In this document: piece after piece, positions 49,967 through 61,623 of the stretch | Numbering within the stretch: the stretch's first letter is position 1 | Layout of the letters: every line of letters starts with the position of its first letter | From: Deuterostichococcus epilithicus | Lineage: Eukaryota; Chlorophyta; Trebouxiophyceae; Prasiolales; Stichococcaceae | Direction of reading: 5' to 3' | DNA: 64,000 bases | Assembly: GCA_033439295.1 (NCBI GenBank) | Contig: JAVTLE010000014.1 | Span: 868,001-932,000, forward strand | Program-made: the position numbers and the translations under genes | The notes under the pieces: generated by a model | Databases searched by the model: none | What the model saw: the letters and a program-made list of their open reading frames with translations, nothing else | Told to the model about the DNA's origin: nothing

Positions 49967-52900
49967 TCACAAAGACTCTTCCACCATGGCAGCCACCTCG
50001 CCATCATCCTTTGCCACGTTTGCATCCGAATTCTCCTTGTCGCCATCCTGCAGGCGACACAGCGGCAGTCGTCGACGATAGCAGCTATGATGCAGAGCAG
50101 CGTCAACCGCTGACCTAATGCAAAGAGCCCCAAAACAACTTGACAGGACAGCACCGCAGCAGCCGCGCGTGCTTGCGGCCGTGCTTGATGCAGCAGCAGC
50201 CATGGTATCAGTTAACATCGGCTACTATTCAACGCCACCATCAGTCGCTGCTTTTTCAATAGCAGAATACGCGTGGCAATGCAGCAGTCGACATCTTCAA
50301 CCAAAACCCACCGATGCGGCGGGCGCATGCCGGGGATTGTGCTCGTAGCGGAACACGAAGCCCTTGCCGGCGGCGGCCAGCAGATGGCGGCAGTCGCCGC
50401 TCAGCGCGCACGCCTCCACCGGCGCCGCCACCTGCATGTGCGCCAGCTGAGCATGTTTGTGCGTCAAAAGGGTGCTGCCTCCAGCACGACATCCAAGGTG
50501 CCGGCGGCAAGCCTGCATGCAAAATACACGGTTGTGTTGCAACTTGATGCACCTTGCAAGTTTGGTCAGGTCGGGACAGGAGCCTGGGTGCAGCACCTTG
50601 TCAGAGGCCATGCTGGCAAGGCGGCTGCCGCTGCTGGCGTCATACACATAGACGCCTCCCCGCGTGTTGCCCTGCGCGTCACCCGGTACCACATGACACA
50701 CTTTCATACCGAGACTGCACCGCATGAGCAACAGGGAACACGCCGTTTCAGGTGATGCTGTTTCTGGGTCAGCGGTGCATGGTGGCAGAGCCGCACCGCG
50801 CAGACGAATGCGCCGTCCGCTGTGGCGTTGAAGCCGCAGCCGGCTGCCGAGTGCGGGACCTGCGCAGCGCAGTCGACCCTCGTCAACGCACTTGAACATG
50901 GCACCCAGCGAGCTCCAGGCCTCTGAGCAGTACAGCGAGTGCGTACTGCCTCTACATCACTGCACGTTGCTCTGACCGACTGCACATCCCCGGTCTCCAG
51001 CAAGTGTGCAAGATGCCCGGCGCATCTGCAACCTCGCAGTGCAAGGCTCCCCGGGCCCAAAGGGCTTTGCTGCTGTGCGGCTCTGCTGCAGACGAGCAGG
51101 GAGCTGACCTTCCAGGTGGTCACCAGCAGCCGCTGAAGCCAGTCCCACACGCACACGCGGCCGTCCGACGACCTCGTCGCCAGCCGCTCGGCGCTGAGAA
51201 ACAGCTGCATTCCATAGGTGAGAGAGCATGAGCGCTTGCCTGGCCAAGCCGCGCAGAGATGATGCGGTGCGAGTCAGTGCCTTAGCAAATGCGGATCTGC
51301 TGCCAGCTTGATTTAGCGTTTGCTGCTGCCTGAACGCGCCTTGCTGCCAAAGCGTTGATGAGGAATTTTCTTGCAGTGTCTCTGCACTCAAAAGCATAAC
51401 GGGCAGGGACCTTTCTACGCCGATCGCAGCAGCACTGCAGCTCACCATGCGGTCTATGGTGTCTACGTGGCCGCCGCCCTGCAGGGCCAGCGGCTGGCAC
51501 GAGTCCCGCAGGTCCGGGGGCCCCGCGGCGGCGCCGCCCGCTGCTGCCACGCCAGAACCATCCAGAGCCGCTGCGCTGCCGCCCCCTGCGGCCGGATCGC
51601 CACGCAGTGTCCAGCGGTGCACCGTGCCGCGCCGACCGCCCGTCACGATGCAGCTGCCGTCGGGGTGCAATGCCTGGGCCAGCGCCAGCAGGCAGGTCGC
51701 GAGTGTCGTGACAACACCACGGCTGCTCGCCGAGAGCAGGAGGGGGTTTTGCATTCGCACAGGGACTGTGCGGGTGACACTATGCAGTCGTCAGTCAGGC
51801 CACTCACTGGCGATGTGAGCCGCCGCTGCCGCGCTGCGCCTTGCAAGGGCTGCTGGAGGCTGCCACGCTGGCCGCATGCTTGCTTCAGAGCAGCGCAGCG
51901 CACCCAGGGGATACTGCGTACATTTTTTTGAACCTAGTTGGATATGATATCGGTGGTATCCCCTGGCGGTGGTATCCCCTGGCGCACCATGCTGGCGGCG
52001 GCGGAGGCGCTGCAGGAGGTGCAAGCGCCGGCCGGCACGTCCCAGGTGCGCAGCTCGCCATCACGGCCCAACGACGCCAGCAGCCACGGTGCGCCCGCCG
52101 CGCTGGCCAGCTGCACCACCTCCCTCCGGTGCCCTGTCCGCAGCGGCACGCCGCGGTGTTGCATGCGCATTGCGTGTGCGTCGCCGGCCGGCGGCGGCAA
52201 GGTGCCCCGCTCCAAGTGTGCGTCTTGCCTTAAGAGCATGTGCAGGCATTTGACGTGCTCGAATGCTGGGTGCTCAGCCTGAGTGTGGCCGCACCTTGCA
52301 GCAGGTGGGTCACCCGCGACTCCGTGACGCTGATGACGGAGATGGCGGGATCCTCGCCCGCAACTGCCTGCACTGGCAGGTGCATACACCTACAGACGGG
52401 CAGCTTTAATGCCTGCCTGCCTGCCTGACGCACTCGAGGGCGCCTTCGAGACGCTGCCTGCACCACAACTTGGGCTCCAAGGACAAGGAGTGGCCAGACC
52501 CAGCTCACCAGGCAGGCGTCGCCGTGCCTGTGCTGTGACCAGCTGTGCGCGTTCAGCCATGCGCACGTCTGCAGCCCCTGCAGGCAGCAACCTAATACAA
52601 TGGATGGCCTTGTCCTAGCACATACGGCAACCGCGAAGGCAGGTCCATCAGACCACTCAAAGTCGGCAGCCGGCATGGGGAATGACACGACTGGCATCAG
52701 CCGGCAGAACGCGGGCGCGAGTTTGGGCAGCCATAGCAGCAATGCGCACCCCGCCGCGCACATGCTCTGCGGCTTCGTTGGTGAAGTGCACCACCACACC
52801 AATAAAGCTGCCCATGTGCAGGTCGTCGTAGATCGTTGCCTGCGGTGCGACAGTCAGCACTTGAGCCGGGCAGCGCAATGCACGATGCAGGCCGTGCGGC

Positions 52901-53312
52901 AGCAGGCACGACTGGAGACATCTGCGACATGGCGGCTCACCTGGTTCTTGCCCAGTGATGCCACAAGGTTGGCACACCGCGGATCCATGGTGTTGAACTG
53001 GAGCTGGTGCACAGGCGAGCAGTGGCTTTCCTACAGTTGGTGCCGCACGACACAGCTCAACAGTCATGGTCATCAGTGTTGCGTCTCCTGTGCGACTCGA
53101 GCATGATGCCATCGGAGAGGTCTAGATGCACAGCTTAAAATGCTGCGAGATCACAGCAGCTTGGGTGCTCGAATGATGCCGGGCTTGCGCACCTTGACCA
53201 CCGTCCTCAGCCTGAGCTTCTGCAGCGCATGCAGCCTGGCAGCTGCCACCGATCCGAGTCGTGCATCCTCCTCATTGCATGCAGTGTCGTATCGTGCTGC
53301 CTCCGCATTCAT
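49967..53312 (-). CDS. WD40-repeat protein, EED/LRWD1-like
   Basis: Beta-propeller protein, probably nuclear. Exons: 53193-53312 (ATG at 53310-53312; LHALQKLRLRTVVK), 52941-53030 (HQLQFNTMDPRCANLVASLG), 52762-52839 (ATIYDDLHMGSFIGVVVHFT), one or more near 52550-52620, 52295-52367 (DPAISVISVTESRVTHLLQ), 51988-52133 (REVVQLASAAGAPWLLASLG and GELRTWDV), 51446-51673 (HPDGSCIVTGGRRGTVHRW), 51109-51204 (LATRSSDGRVCVWDW), about 50799-50858, 50570-50650 (GGVYVYDASSGSRLASM), about 50325-50440 and 49967-50047 (DGDKENSDANVAKDDGEVAA). The order of a propeller beginning with a GKNQxTIYD-type blade and an ISVxESRV blade resembles EED/FIE and LRWD1 proteins, but the low-complexity insertions prevent a firm subfamily call. 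The middle exon near 52600 and two 3' junctions are approximate. Confidence 0.7.
51952..51983. repeat. 16-bp tandem duplication beside a splice donor
   Basis: Two exact copies of ggtggtatcccctggc adjoin the intron side of the WD40-gene donor that follows exon 51988-52133. It is intronic on the minus strand. Confidence 0.85.
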
Positions 53313-53756
53313 CGTCTGTCGATGGGTCGTCTGCTTGGATAAAGCTTATGGTATCAGCAACCCGAGCTCGAAGGGTTGACTGTGCAGATAAGCTGCACGT
53401 ACTTGTCAGTGAGTCGAAGTCCTTTCCGATGAACATTTCGATGACCGGAACAAGAAAAATTGACATCGAGGACTTGGCTGAATCGCATTCAAATTAAAGT
53501 TGCTTGCAAGGGGGGAAGGTTCCCGCCAGCAGGATGGCCAGCATGAAGCCACGATTGCTGTGCATCAGCAGACCAACTGTGCACTTTCAGCCGGGAAGTA
53601 TTGGTTCTGCATTGTTTGTCGAAGTCAACTAATTGTCTTTGCTACGCGTGTGTGCCTCCCGACATTGACGCCCTAGGGCACTGCATCGGTCCGCATTTGA
53701 GGTGCACCTACAGCAGCAACTTCTGAGCATATTGAGTCGCACGCAGCTCGTGCTGT
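53313..53756. other. Divergent intergenic region (WD40 / sirtuin)
   Basis: About 440 bp between opposing start codons. An A/T-richer stretch at 53440-53500 stands out from the GC-rich surroundings, but no specific element is recognised. Confidence 0.5.
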
Positions 53757-56611
53757 ATGGTCACACCGGGGAGCTCTGACGCGGCACTTCGAGCGCTGCG
53801 CAGCATGCAGCTGCTGCTCAGCCGGTGTCCTCGGCTGCCCGGCGCCCAGGTGTGCGGTGCACGGCCAGTCCAGCTGCGAGCCTTCAGTGCCGACGCTTCT
53901 GGGTCGCTGATACGCGAGGATGCGGCGGGGTCCGCCGAGATGGCCAACTGCAATGCCCGAGTATTTTCACAGGTCGGCACATGCGGTTTCTGCGTGCGCC
54001 AAATTATGCAATGACAGCACCTGCTGGTGCATCCGGATACTTAGGGTCCATATTTAGGCACATGCAGGACCGCATCACAAGCGACGGCAGGCTGGTCACT
54101 GGACGCTTGCAAGCGCCAGCGACTGACGGCGAGTGGCAGCGGGCACCGAATGTGCCGCTCACCGCACCGGCTGTGCCGCCCATCACCAGTGAGGCAAGGC
54201 ACCAACTCAGCACTGTTCACGGAGGTTCATATCGCATCTGGAGCATGTGCTGGCGGTACCGCACTGCGCTTTGTCACCACCTCGCCTGCCAACCTCTGCC
54301 GGTAGTCAGCTCAGTGTGGGGAAGTGGATGCTGCAGGCACTGGAGAGGTTGGCAGACTTCATGCAGAGCTGCAGCAGCGTGACGGTGCTCACAGGCGCTG
54401 GCGTTAGCACAGGTACGGAGTGCGCAGCTGTTGCGGTGTGTCGTGATGGCACCCAGCAGTGACGCGCTTATCAGGAGGAATCTGACGACGAAGCGGGCCA
54501 GCACACAACGACATATGCTTGTGCTGTTGCAGAGTCAAACATACCAGACTACAGGGGCGCAAGGGGAGCCTACTCCACTGGTATGATATCATTTTTGTAT
54601 TGTGTACATGCAGAATGTGCAATTTTCTGACGTTCCCAATTGAAACTGCAATATCTGTGCAATCATAGACGTGGTAGATCAGTGGTTCGTCGTTGGGAAA
54701 GCACAGTTCAATAAGAGAGTTGTTTGCATCACAAAAGCGCAGGATTCAAGCCAATGACGCATCAGCAGGTACCCCTTGATGGTCTTTCATCTGCATGTGC
54801 TGCTGCGATGCCAGCATGCGCCCTGCACGTGCTCAAGCAAATGATTAGAGCCCTTGCTCTTGATGACCGCTGCAGAAGCGGCTCCTGAGAGGTCCCGTGC
54901 TGTGGCTGTGACCTGTTGCACCGTTCCACCATGCAGTTTATGGCGACGCCGGAGGCGCGCTCGCGGTACTGGGCCCGCAGCTTTGCTGGCTGGCGGGAGT
55001 TCTCCCATGTGCAGCCCAACGCCGCGCACGAGGGCCTGGCGCGGCTGCAGGCCGGCGGCTGGACGGGGCCGCTCATCACTCAAAACGTGGACCGGCTGCA
55101 CCACGCGGCGGGCTCGAAGGATGTCCTGGAGCTGCACGGCACCACACACAGGTGAGGCTCAGCGAGCCCAAAGCGCGCTCGCAGTAGCAGCAAGCGGATG
55201 GAAAGGCACGGCAGTGCGGCCTTGCACATCGAATGCACATGCACGCACAACACCGATTCGCTATGCCACAGCAACCCAAGCAAGCCCTGCAGGACAGCCC
55301 TGGACAGCATGGCAGCTGCATATGGCTGCCGGCAGGCACCAGTGTGTGACATCCTCTGCTCGCCTGACAGCCGCGTGCGTCGCGCACGCTGCAGGGCGAT
55401 GTCATGTGCTTGGGCCGCAACCCCCCACCTGATCGGACCCAAGCCTTGCTCGCTGCAGGGTGATCTGCATGGGCTGCGGCGACGTAACCAAGCGGCAGCC
55501 CTTCCAGGAGCTGCTGGCTGAGCTCAACCCGGGCATGGCAGCGTATGTGGCACAGCTGCCGGAGGACGCAGCACGGTCCGGGCAGCTGGACCGCGACATG
55601 CCGGAGGCGGTGCGAGACAGCTTTCATCAGCTTCCTGCATGGGCTTCCGTGATTCTCTGTTCGCTAGGCACGGGAGAGAGTTGTAAGACCTGTTTTCAGA
55701 GTGTGCAGCTGGGTGGGGCACAGGCCTCACTGGTTCGCTGCAGGTCTGCGGCACCTCCAGAGCTGGCTGCAAACATTGTTCCCGAGTCAGTGCTGATTCC
55801 GGTTCTGACCTCTGCGCACGAGCCCCCGCATGCACAGCCGCTCGCCGTCCTGCGCAGGGACCCGGCAGGCTGCAGCGGCCGGACGGCGATGTCGAGCTGC
55901 CGGACGGGAAGCTGGAGCTCCCAGATGGGCTGCCGCGGCGGCCTGACGGGGATGTGGAGCTCAGCGCAGGCGTCAAAAGCTTCGTGGTGCCGCCCTGCTC
56001 GAAGTGCGGCGGCGTGCTGAAGGTGCGTGGGGCCCCCACGGCTGCGCATCTGAGGAGGTGCATGTCGCTGTTGTTCAACCGGCGCAGGACTTGAGGAGGG
56101 TGGCGGGCTTGTTCTGACGGGAGCAATGTTTGCTATCGCAGCCCAACGTTGTGTTCTTCGGCGATGGGCTGCCCAAACCACGCGCCCAAAGGTGAGTGCC
56201 TTGCAGCCATTGTCATTGCCAACGACCCATCCGCCTGCTGTCCCCAAAGCTGTGGGTGTCTTCCGCCATGCGTCCGTGACACGCAGTGCAGCTGCCAGTG
56301 CATCCGGTTGCAGCCGCTCGGCACCACTGCCCAGCAGGCGACGGCAACTGACCAGCGGGCTCTGTTTGCGCAGGGCGCTGCAGCTGGCCGCAGAGTCCGA
56401 CGGGCTGTTGGTCGTGGGCAGCAGCCTCATGGTGTACTCTGCATTCCGGCTGGCCCGAGCCGCAAAGGAGGCGGGAGCCAGGGTCGCCGCGGTGTGTGTC
56501 GGCCCGATGCGTGCCGACGACATGATTGATTTGAAGGTCGAGGTGCTGGCAGGCGAGGCGATGTCGCGGCTGGCTTCACACCCGGCACTGTTGCTGCCGC
56601 GGTCCTGGTGA
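53757..56611 (+). CDS. SIRT4-type (class II) sirtuin, NAD-dependent protein deacylase
   Basis: NAD-dependent deacylase/ADP-ribosyltransferase, probably mitochondrial or plastidic. Starts are possible at ATG 53757 or 53805; the latter gives [15 protein letters not shown] followed by a targeting-like Arg/Ala/Ser-rich region. Motif exons: about 54336-54412 ([14 protein letters not shown] loop), 54533-54580 ([16 protein letters not shown]), 54744-54769 (FKPMTHQQ), 54937-55151 ([20 protein letters not shown] and the catalytic His in LHGTTHR), 55458 to about 55600 ([12 protein letters not shown], zinc pair 1), 55858-56022 ([13 protein letters not shown], zinc pair 2), 56142-56191 ([11 protein letters not shown]) and 56374-56611 ([20 protein letters not shown]). 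The gene ends at TGA 56609-56611. The segment before zinc pair 2 holds an unusual PDG(D/K)-repeat. The order matches plant SRT2/animal SIRT4. Confidence 0.9.
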
Positions 56612-57270
56612 TGGGTGCAAAAAGGCTGGGCGAATGATTGTTGACTGCCCTTGCCTATGCTCTCAAATGAGACTGAGTACCGCCACCCTGCTTGAGTGCA
56701 TCCTACCCGCCCGCGCTGTGGAGTCCGTCTCAATTGGTGAGGAGACAGTATCTGACAGCCATTTTCTATCATTTCCAAGCTATCACCCGCTTCTATCACC
56801 TGCCTCCAGCATGCGCCGCATGCTGGTGAAAGCGGGCCTGAAACCTGCGTTGCGGATGAAAGAGTGTTTCGTGACGTCACGTCAGAACTCAGAAGCTGGT
56901 GACTCATGCACGATAGTTTCATCCTTGCTCATCTCGCTTGTAGCTGTCGGATCATCGCAAGAGCATGGACATTTGCATGATCTGGTCCACGGCTGTCCAC
57001 TTCTTTCCCGCCGGTGACAATCACCGTGCCCCAACCCCGTAATATTGTAACCTACAGGTGCACTTGTCCTGCTGGGCCTTGATGATCCTCAATGCAATTC
57101 AGCAGGCTCAGGGATCATGTCACGTAGCGCTGAGAGTAGGGACAGATGCCTGTGGCTGCACTTCGGATCGGTGCTATTTCATGTCCTCCGCATGTATTGT
57201 TGCGCATGTCGATGTGCTGCTCTCATGATATTGCTGCGCGTCGGACTGCTGCACGGACGCAAAGCAGTTC
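56612..57270. other. Intergenic region between sirtuin and flavin-reductase-like gene
   Basis: About 660 bp with no supported exon. It should contain the sirtuin 3' UTR and the promoter of the next plus-strand gene. Confidence 0.5.
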
Positions 57271-59689
57271 ATGCAACGGCAGTGGGGAAGTATGCGAGAT
57301 GCGTATGCTTCATCATCCGCAGGCGCTGCAGCCCCCTTTGGCGTTCGGAAGGTGCGCAGCAGGTGCAGGGCGAGCAAGCCTGCGGTCAGAAGCAGGATGG
57401 AGGACGGAAGGATAGCAAAGGACGGCAACGGCACGCAGGACCAACCCCTACCAGTCAAAACGGAATTCATCAATGGACGCAGGCGCGATGAGGTATGACG
57501 GCGTGTGACACTGCTCTGTGATACACATGCGTCACAAGAAGTCGTTACAGATCCTGTGTGTCAATACTACGTAACGGATGTGCAGCGCCCCGGCGCACAA
57601 GCGCATCGCGGACCGGCCAGGTTGCTGCAGCCAGACGAACATGTTGCAAAGACCTATGCTAGCGGTCACCAGATGCCATGGTGCTGCTGGCAGGCCGTGA
57701 CATGGACAGAGCGGCCGCATCCAAACTGGAAGCCCGGGGACAAGCAGCCCAACCCCTGGAACAGCAGCAACTACGAAACCCTTGATCCCTCGGAGATGAG
57801 CGGCGCGGAGGTGTACCCGCTGGTGCCCAACCTCCTCCTCTTAACCCCTCCCTCTCCTGCCATGGGCAATCAGAAGCCCTGTGCTGTGACCTGTCTGAGG
57901 CCCTGATAGGCAGTGGCGGCTTGAGACAACAGAGCTGTCAAACCGCAAGTCTGACCGCCATGCCTGACGCACTTGGCGTAGTGCAGCATTATGCCATTGA
58001 CTCCGCACTCCTGCACACACCATGAAATGCTCTTTTCTCCTCACGCTGCAGTGTAGAAACCTGGACTCAGTTGGCACCCTTGCTTGCAGGTGATCAGCGC
58101 AATCACCCCACGGCCTATCGCGTTCATCTCGTCACAGGACCGAGACGGCGTCGTCAACGTTAGCCCCTACTCCTACTTCAATGTCATGTCACACGACCCT
58201 ATCCACATCACCATCGGTAAGACGGTCCTGGCAGCACGGTGATGCGCCCGACCGAAGAGTTGGCTGCTGATGTGCGGGCCCTGTGCTGCTGGGCAGGCAT
58301 TGCTGATTGTACCCAAAGAATGGTGTGTCGGCGGTGTTCAAACTCCTTTTGTGCTGACATGCCTTGCAGGTCATGCACACGCGACGTCGCAGCGTGACAA
58401 TGGTCACAAGGACTCCCTCCAGAACATCCTGGACACTGGGTGCACCACAGTTGCCGCTGATCTTGGATGGTTTTGGGACAAAACACATCACGAGTTCAAT
58501 TGCCGAAAAGCAGCTGGCCACAGGGTTCCAGCAGCTGACCCGGGGTGCGCAAATGATGTGGACATCACCTGCCCGCAGGGAGTTCTGCTGCCACATCATC
58601 AGCGAATGGTTCCTGGAGGCGGCCAACCACACGTGCGGCCCCTATGACCCAGAGGTCGACGAGATGAAACTCGCAAACCTGACGCCGATGAAGTCGGAGC
58701 GGGTGTGCCACGTTCCTCTATGAGCCCCTGCCAGCAACCCCTGACGAGCATCCTGTCGCCAGACTCTGACGCTTTATGCGTACAGCATGATGCATCAAGC
58801 TGGCAGCTCTCTGTACGACAGTCACATAACGCCTTCCCCACATCGCAGGTGAAGCCGCCGCGCATTGCCGAGGCGGCGGTGCAGATGGAGTGCAAGCTGA
58901 GGTCCACCTACGAGGTCGTGAATAAGTGCGCCTTCCTGGACTGCGCATCAAGCTCCTCTGGAGCCCCCTGCTCTGCTTGATGCTCTGCATGCTGCCAGTG
59001 GCTTGCACAGCAGCCAGGCACACGCGGTGCTCGCCTCCTCTGCACATCTGTGCGCCTGAAGCTTGCATTTGCATCCTGCAAACCAGATACGGTCGCATCC
59101 TGAAGCCGGTGACGACGAAATGCTGTCGGAGGCGTGTGAGTTGCGCGGGACTGACTTCGTCCATGTTGCCGGCCTGCAGGAAGGGGGTGACAACCGGCAC
59201 CATCGTCATCGCAGAGGTGGTCCTGGTGCACCTGCTGCACGAGGTGACCAGCAAGTCGCCGCACAGCGGCAAGACGATCGTGGACATCAACAAGCTGCGG
59301 CCGATGTCCCGGTGGGTCTAGCAGTCTCGTCTTGCACTTCCATGCTCTCCAATGCTGGAGGTTACCGCTGTTCCGCAGCGTCTCCAATCGCATCAGGCGA
59401 TGTACATGTCATCCTTGGTGACAACAATGTTCACATGTGCTGTTTGAAGAAGAGGAAGCCACAGGAAGCGCCTCTCAGGCCTGTGCATCAGCAGGCACAT
59501 CGCTGCGCACGCTTGACTGGCTGTGTTTGTTGGCGCTGCAGCTTTGGTGGAAACATCTACGGGATCACCAGCTCGGTGTTCGAGATCCCGCGGCCGCCAA
59601 AGGAGGCGCAGGAGTCACAGAAACCAGTTGAAGATGGTGATAAGGAAGGGGCAGACAAGGCAGATAAGGGCAGCGGCCACCGAGTGTGA
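57271..59689 (+). CDS. Flavin-reductase-like FMN-binding split-barrel protein
   Basis: Predicted FMN-dependent oxidoreductase of the flavin reductase-like domain family. Eight exons close in phase: 57271-57492, 57694-57822, 58090-58216, 58370-58439, 58579-58702, 58849-58925, 59180-59311 and 59542-59689, giving 342 residues. The first exon (MQRQWGSMRDAYASSSAGAA, Arg/Ser-rich) may be a targeting sequence. The domain begins at VYPLVISAITPRPIAFISSQ and continues DGVVNVSPYSYFNVMSHDPI, the flavin-binding core. KDSLQNILDTGEFCCHIISE and ANLTPMKSERVKPPRIAEAA correspond to the conserved NI-x-x-tGEFvvN and s-x-xv-x-pPriaEap segments. The C-terminus (GNIYGITSSVFEIPRPP) ends in a Lys/Asp/Glu-rich tail. 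Similar proteins occur in fungi and bacteria as well as algae; the partner flavin and substrate are unknown. Confidence 0.85.
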
Positions 59690-59874
59690 GCACTGGCAAT
59701 GGCGGGGATTCACTTGGACTTTGCAAAGTCTGCATCGTTGTTTCCAGGAGCACCAGCCATTCTTTCTCGTGTCTGCGGGTCACGAGTACCTGTGACGAAC
59801 AGGGGACCCAAACGTTGCCATGCTTCTGGCTCACATGATACTATTCTGGATGTTGTTGCGCTGACCCATCCGTG

Positions 59875-60963
59875 TCAATACACTCTCGCTGCAAACTGAG
59901 CCCTCACATCATGGGGTGCTCGGCCATCGTCAGCTTCATGTTCCGGCCACGGAATTCTGCTGAGCGGTATCTGCTTGAATGGCGGGAACACCGACCGCGA
60001 CCCGGCACCTGGCTGCATCAGCGACGCTACCGTCTGCAAGACCCAGGCACAAGCACTCATTGTTGGTTCGTTGCGATGGAATCACACAAAGCACACATGA
60101 AGGTGCCACAGTCGCTGTCAAGTGTTATGGGGGTATGTTGTCGAATGTGATGGGTGATAGAGTGTTATGGGTGTGATCTGATGTGTGGCTCAGTGTGGAT
60201 GAGCCGTTTCGAGAGTAGGCGCAGAGTTGTCCGTGATCAGACTCAGCAGACGAGTGAGACATGCAGCGCCTACCTTCTTACGGTCAGGCCGCATCACACG
60301 CACGGGCTTGTCGCTCGTCAGCTGCACATGCTCCTCCTCTGCAGCATCAGCCGCCGCCTCGGCAGCCGAAAGCTGGGCATCTGCCTCCGCCTGCCAGTCC
60401 TCTTGCAGCGCTGCCTTGAAATCCGGCCGAGCCTTCTCGACGCGCAGGACGCCGCCGCGCCACCGGCAGCCATTGTACTGCACGGGCACAGGCAGCGTGC
60501 AAGTTGCCCGGTCGAATTTGGCCCAGTCTGGAGGTTGGTGTCAGGCCTTTCGCTGGTGGAGGAGCCTCGCATGAAGTGCACCCGATGCCAGGCTGTGGAT
60601 GCGCGGCCGCCAGGACGACCAGACGCCGCAAGCCAAGCGTGCCAACCTGTGTGGAACTGTGCCAATCTGTGTGTTCCAGCAGCACCATTCCAGCCTCATC
60701 GCCGCCTTCGATGCCCCGTGACGATGCCCCTTGACGCAGCTCTGAGGTCTCACCGTGCTGAGGCAACGGTTCAGCGCCTGCTCGCCGTCCGGCGACAGCT
60801 CCACATACGCAAAGCCGCGGCAACCGCCGGCGGTGCCAGACACGCAGCCCTCCTTGCGCGGCAGCAGCTCGCAGCTGACAACCCGGCCAAACGGCCTGAA
60901 GCGGCCAGCTAGCAGCTCGGTGGTGACCTCTGAGTCAAGGCCTCCCACGTAGAGCCTGACCAT
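59875..60963 (-). CDS. RRM RNA-binding protein, NOL8-like
   Basis: Probable nucleolar RNA-binding protein. Three minus-strand exons join in phase 0: 60754-60963, 60274-60477 and 59875-60033, giving 190 residues. The ATG at 60961-60963 starts directly with the RRM: RLYVGGLDSEVTTELLAGRF carries RNP2 (LYVGGL), and CRGFAYVEL carries RNP1. The domain is completed by YNGCRWRGGVLRVEKARPDF, the pattern (N-x-x-xW-x-GG-x-Lx-x-E-x-Ax) seen in human NOL8 and fungal relatives. A coiled, Ala/Glu-rich section (DWQAEADAQLSAAEAAADAA) and a short basic stretch (VRVMRPDRKK) follow. The third exon (SRSVFPPFKQIPLSRIPWPE) is supported only by splice phase. It is much shorter than animal NOL8, so the match is to the RRM arrangement only. 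Confidence 0.7.
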
Positions 60964-61623
60964 GTACTTGCCCCAGACGCCGCGCCCCCGAATCTCGGAA
61001 GTCGTGCCACAGCCAACCAAAGCCCTGGATATGGTCCCGACTTGGGCTGTGAGCCAGTGTCACTTGTCAAACGTGCTGGGATGGCACTGCTGAACCTTCA
61101 CCTGCAGCTTGAGCAAGGAAGCAGGTGAAGACTTTGTCACAATTGGGCAGAACACTGCGCAGTCGCCGAAACCTGGCACAGCCGAGCGCATCTGCAGAGC
61201 AACGCTGCTCTCAAGTCAGCTGCGCAGATGAACTGCACTCCTCGGCCCGTTGTACGTGTGTATGTCCTCGACTTGCATTTTTAGTCAATCTTGTAGTCAT
61301 CCAGTCTGACGAAAGCAAGGCACGCAGTGCGGGCTGGTGCGTGCGGTCTGGACCGCTGCAGCTGACAAGAAAGTCTTGCTGCACATCTTGCTGCGCTGAC
61401 GCGGGCTGTTTTGCCACTGAAGGTCCCGGGCGGCTTGATAAAGTCTGGCTTGCAACGCTCCGTGCACGCACCGGTTTCGAGGTGTGCTGCGGCCCGTCGG
61501 CACGCCTTGCGCCGCGAATCTCGCTGCTCGACCGTGGTGTCGCAGGAGCTGCGGTGGACCGGCCGCCGTGCAGTCTTGCGGATGCAGCGGCATGCTGCCC
61601 ACTGAGTGCTGGGCCGCAGCTCA
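60964..61623. other. Divergent intergenic region (NOL8-like / kinase)
   Basis: About 660 bp between the opposing start codons of the RRM gene and the kinase gene; both promoters are expected here. Open frames across it show no family similarity. Confidence 0.5.

Noticed and set aside
55696-56922. 408-codon minus-strand open frame
   Set aside because: It lies antisense to the sirtuin exons, whose motifs (zinc pairs, GSS loop) are unmistakable on the plus strand. Long antisense frames are common in GC-rich sequence.
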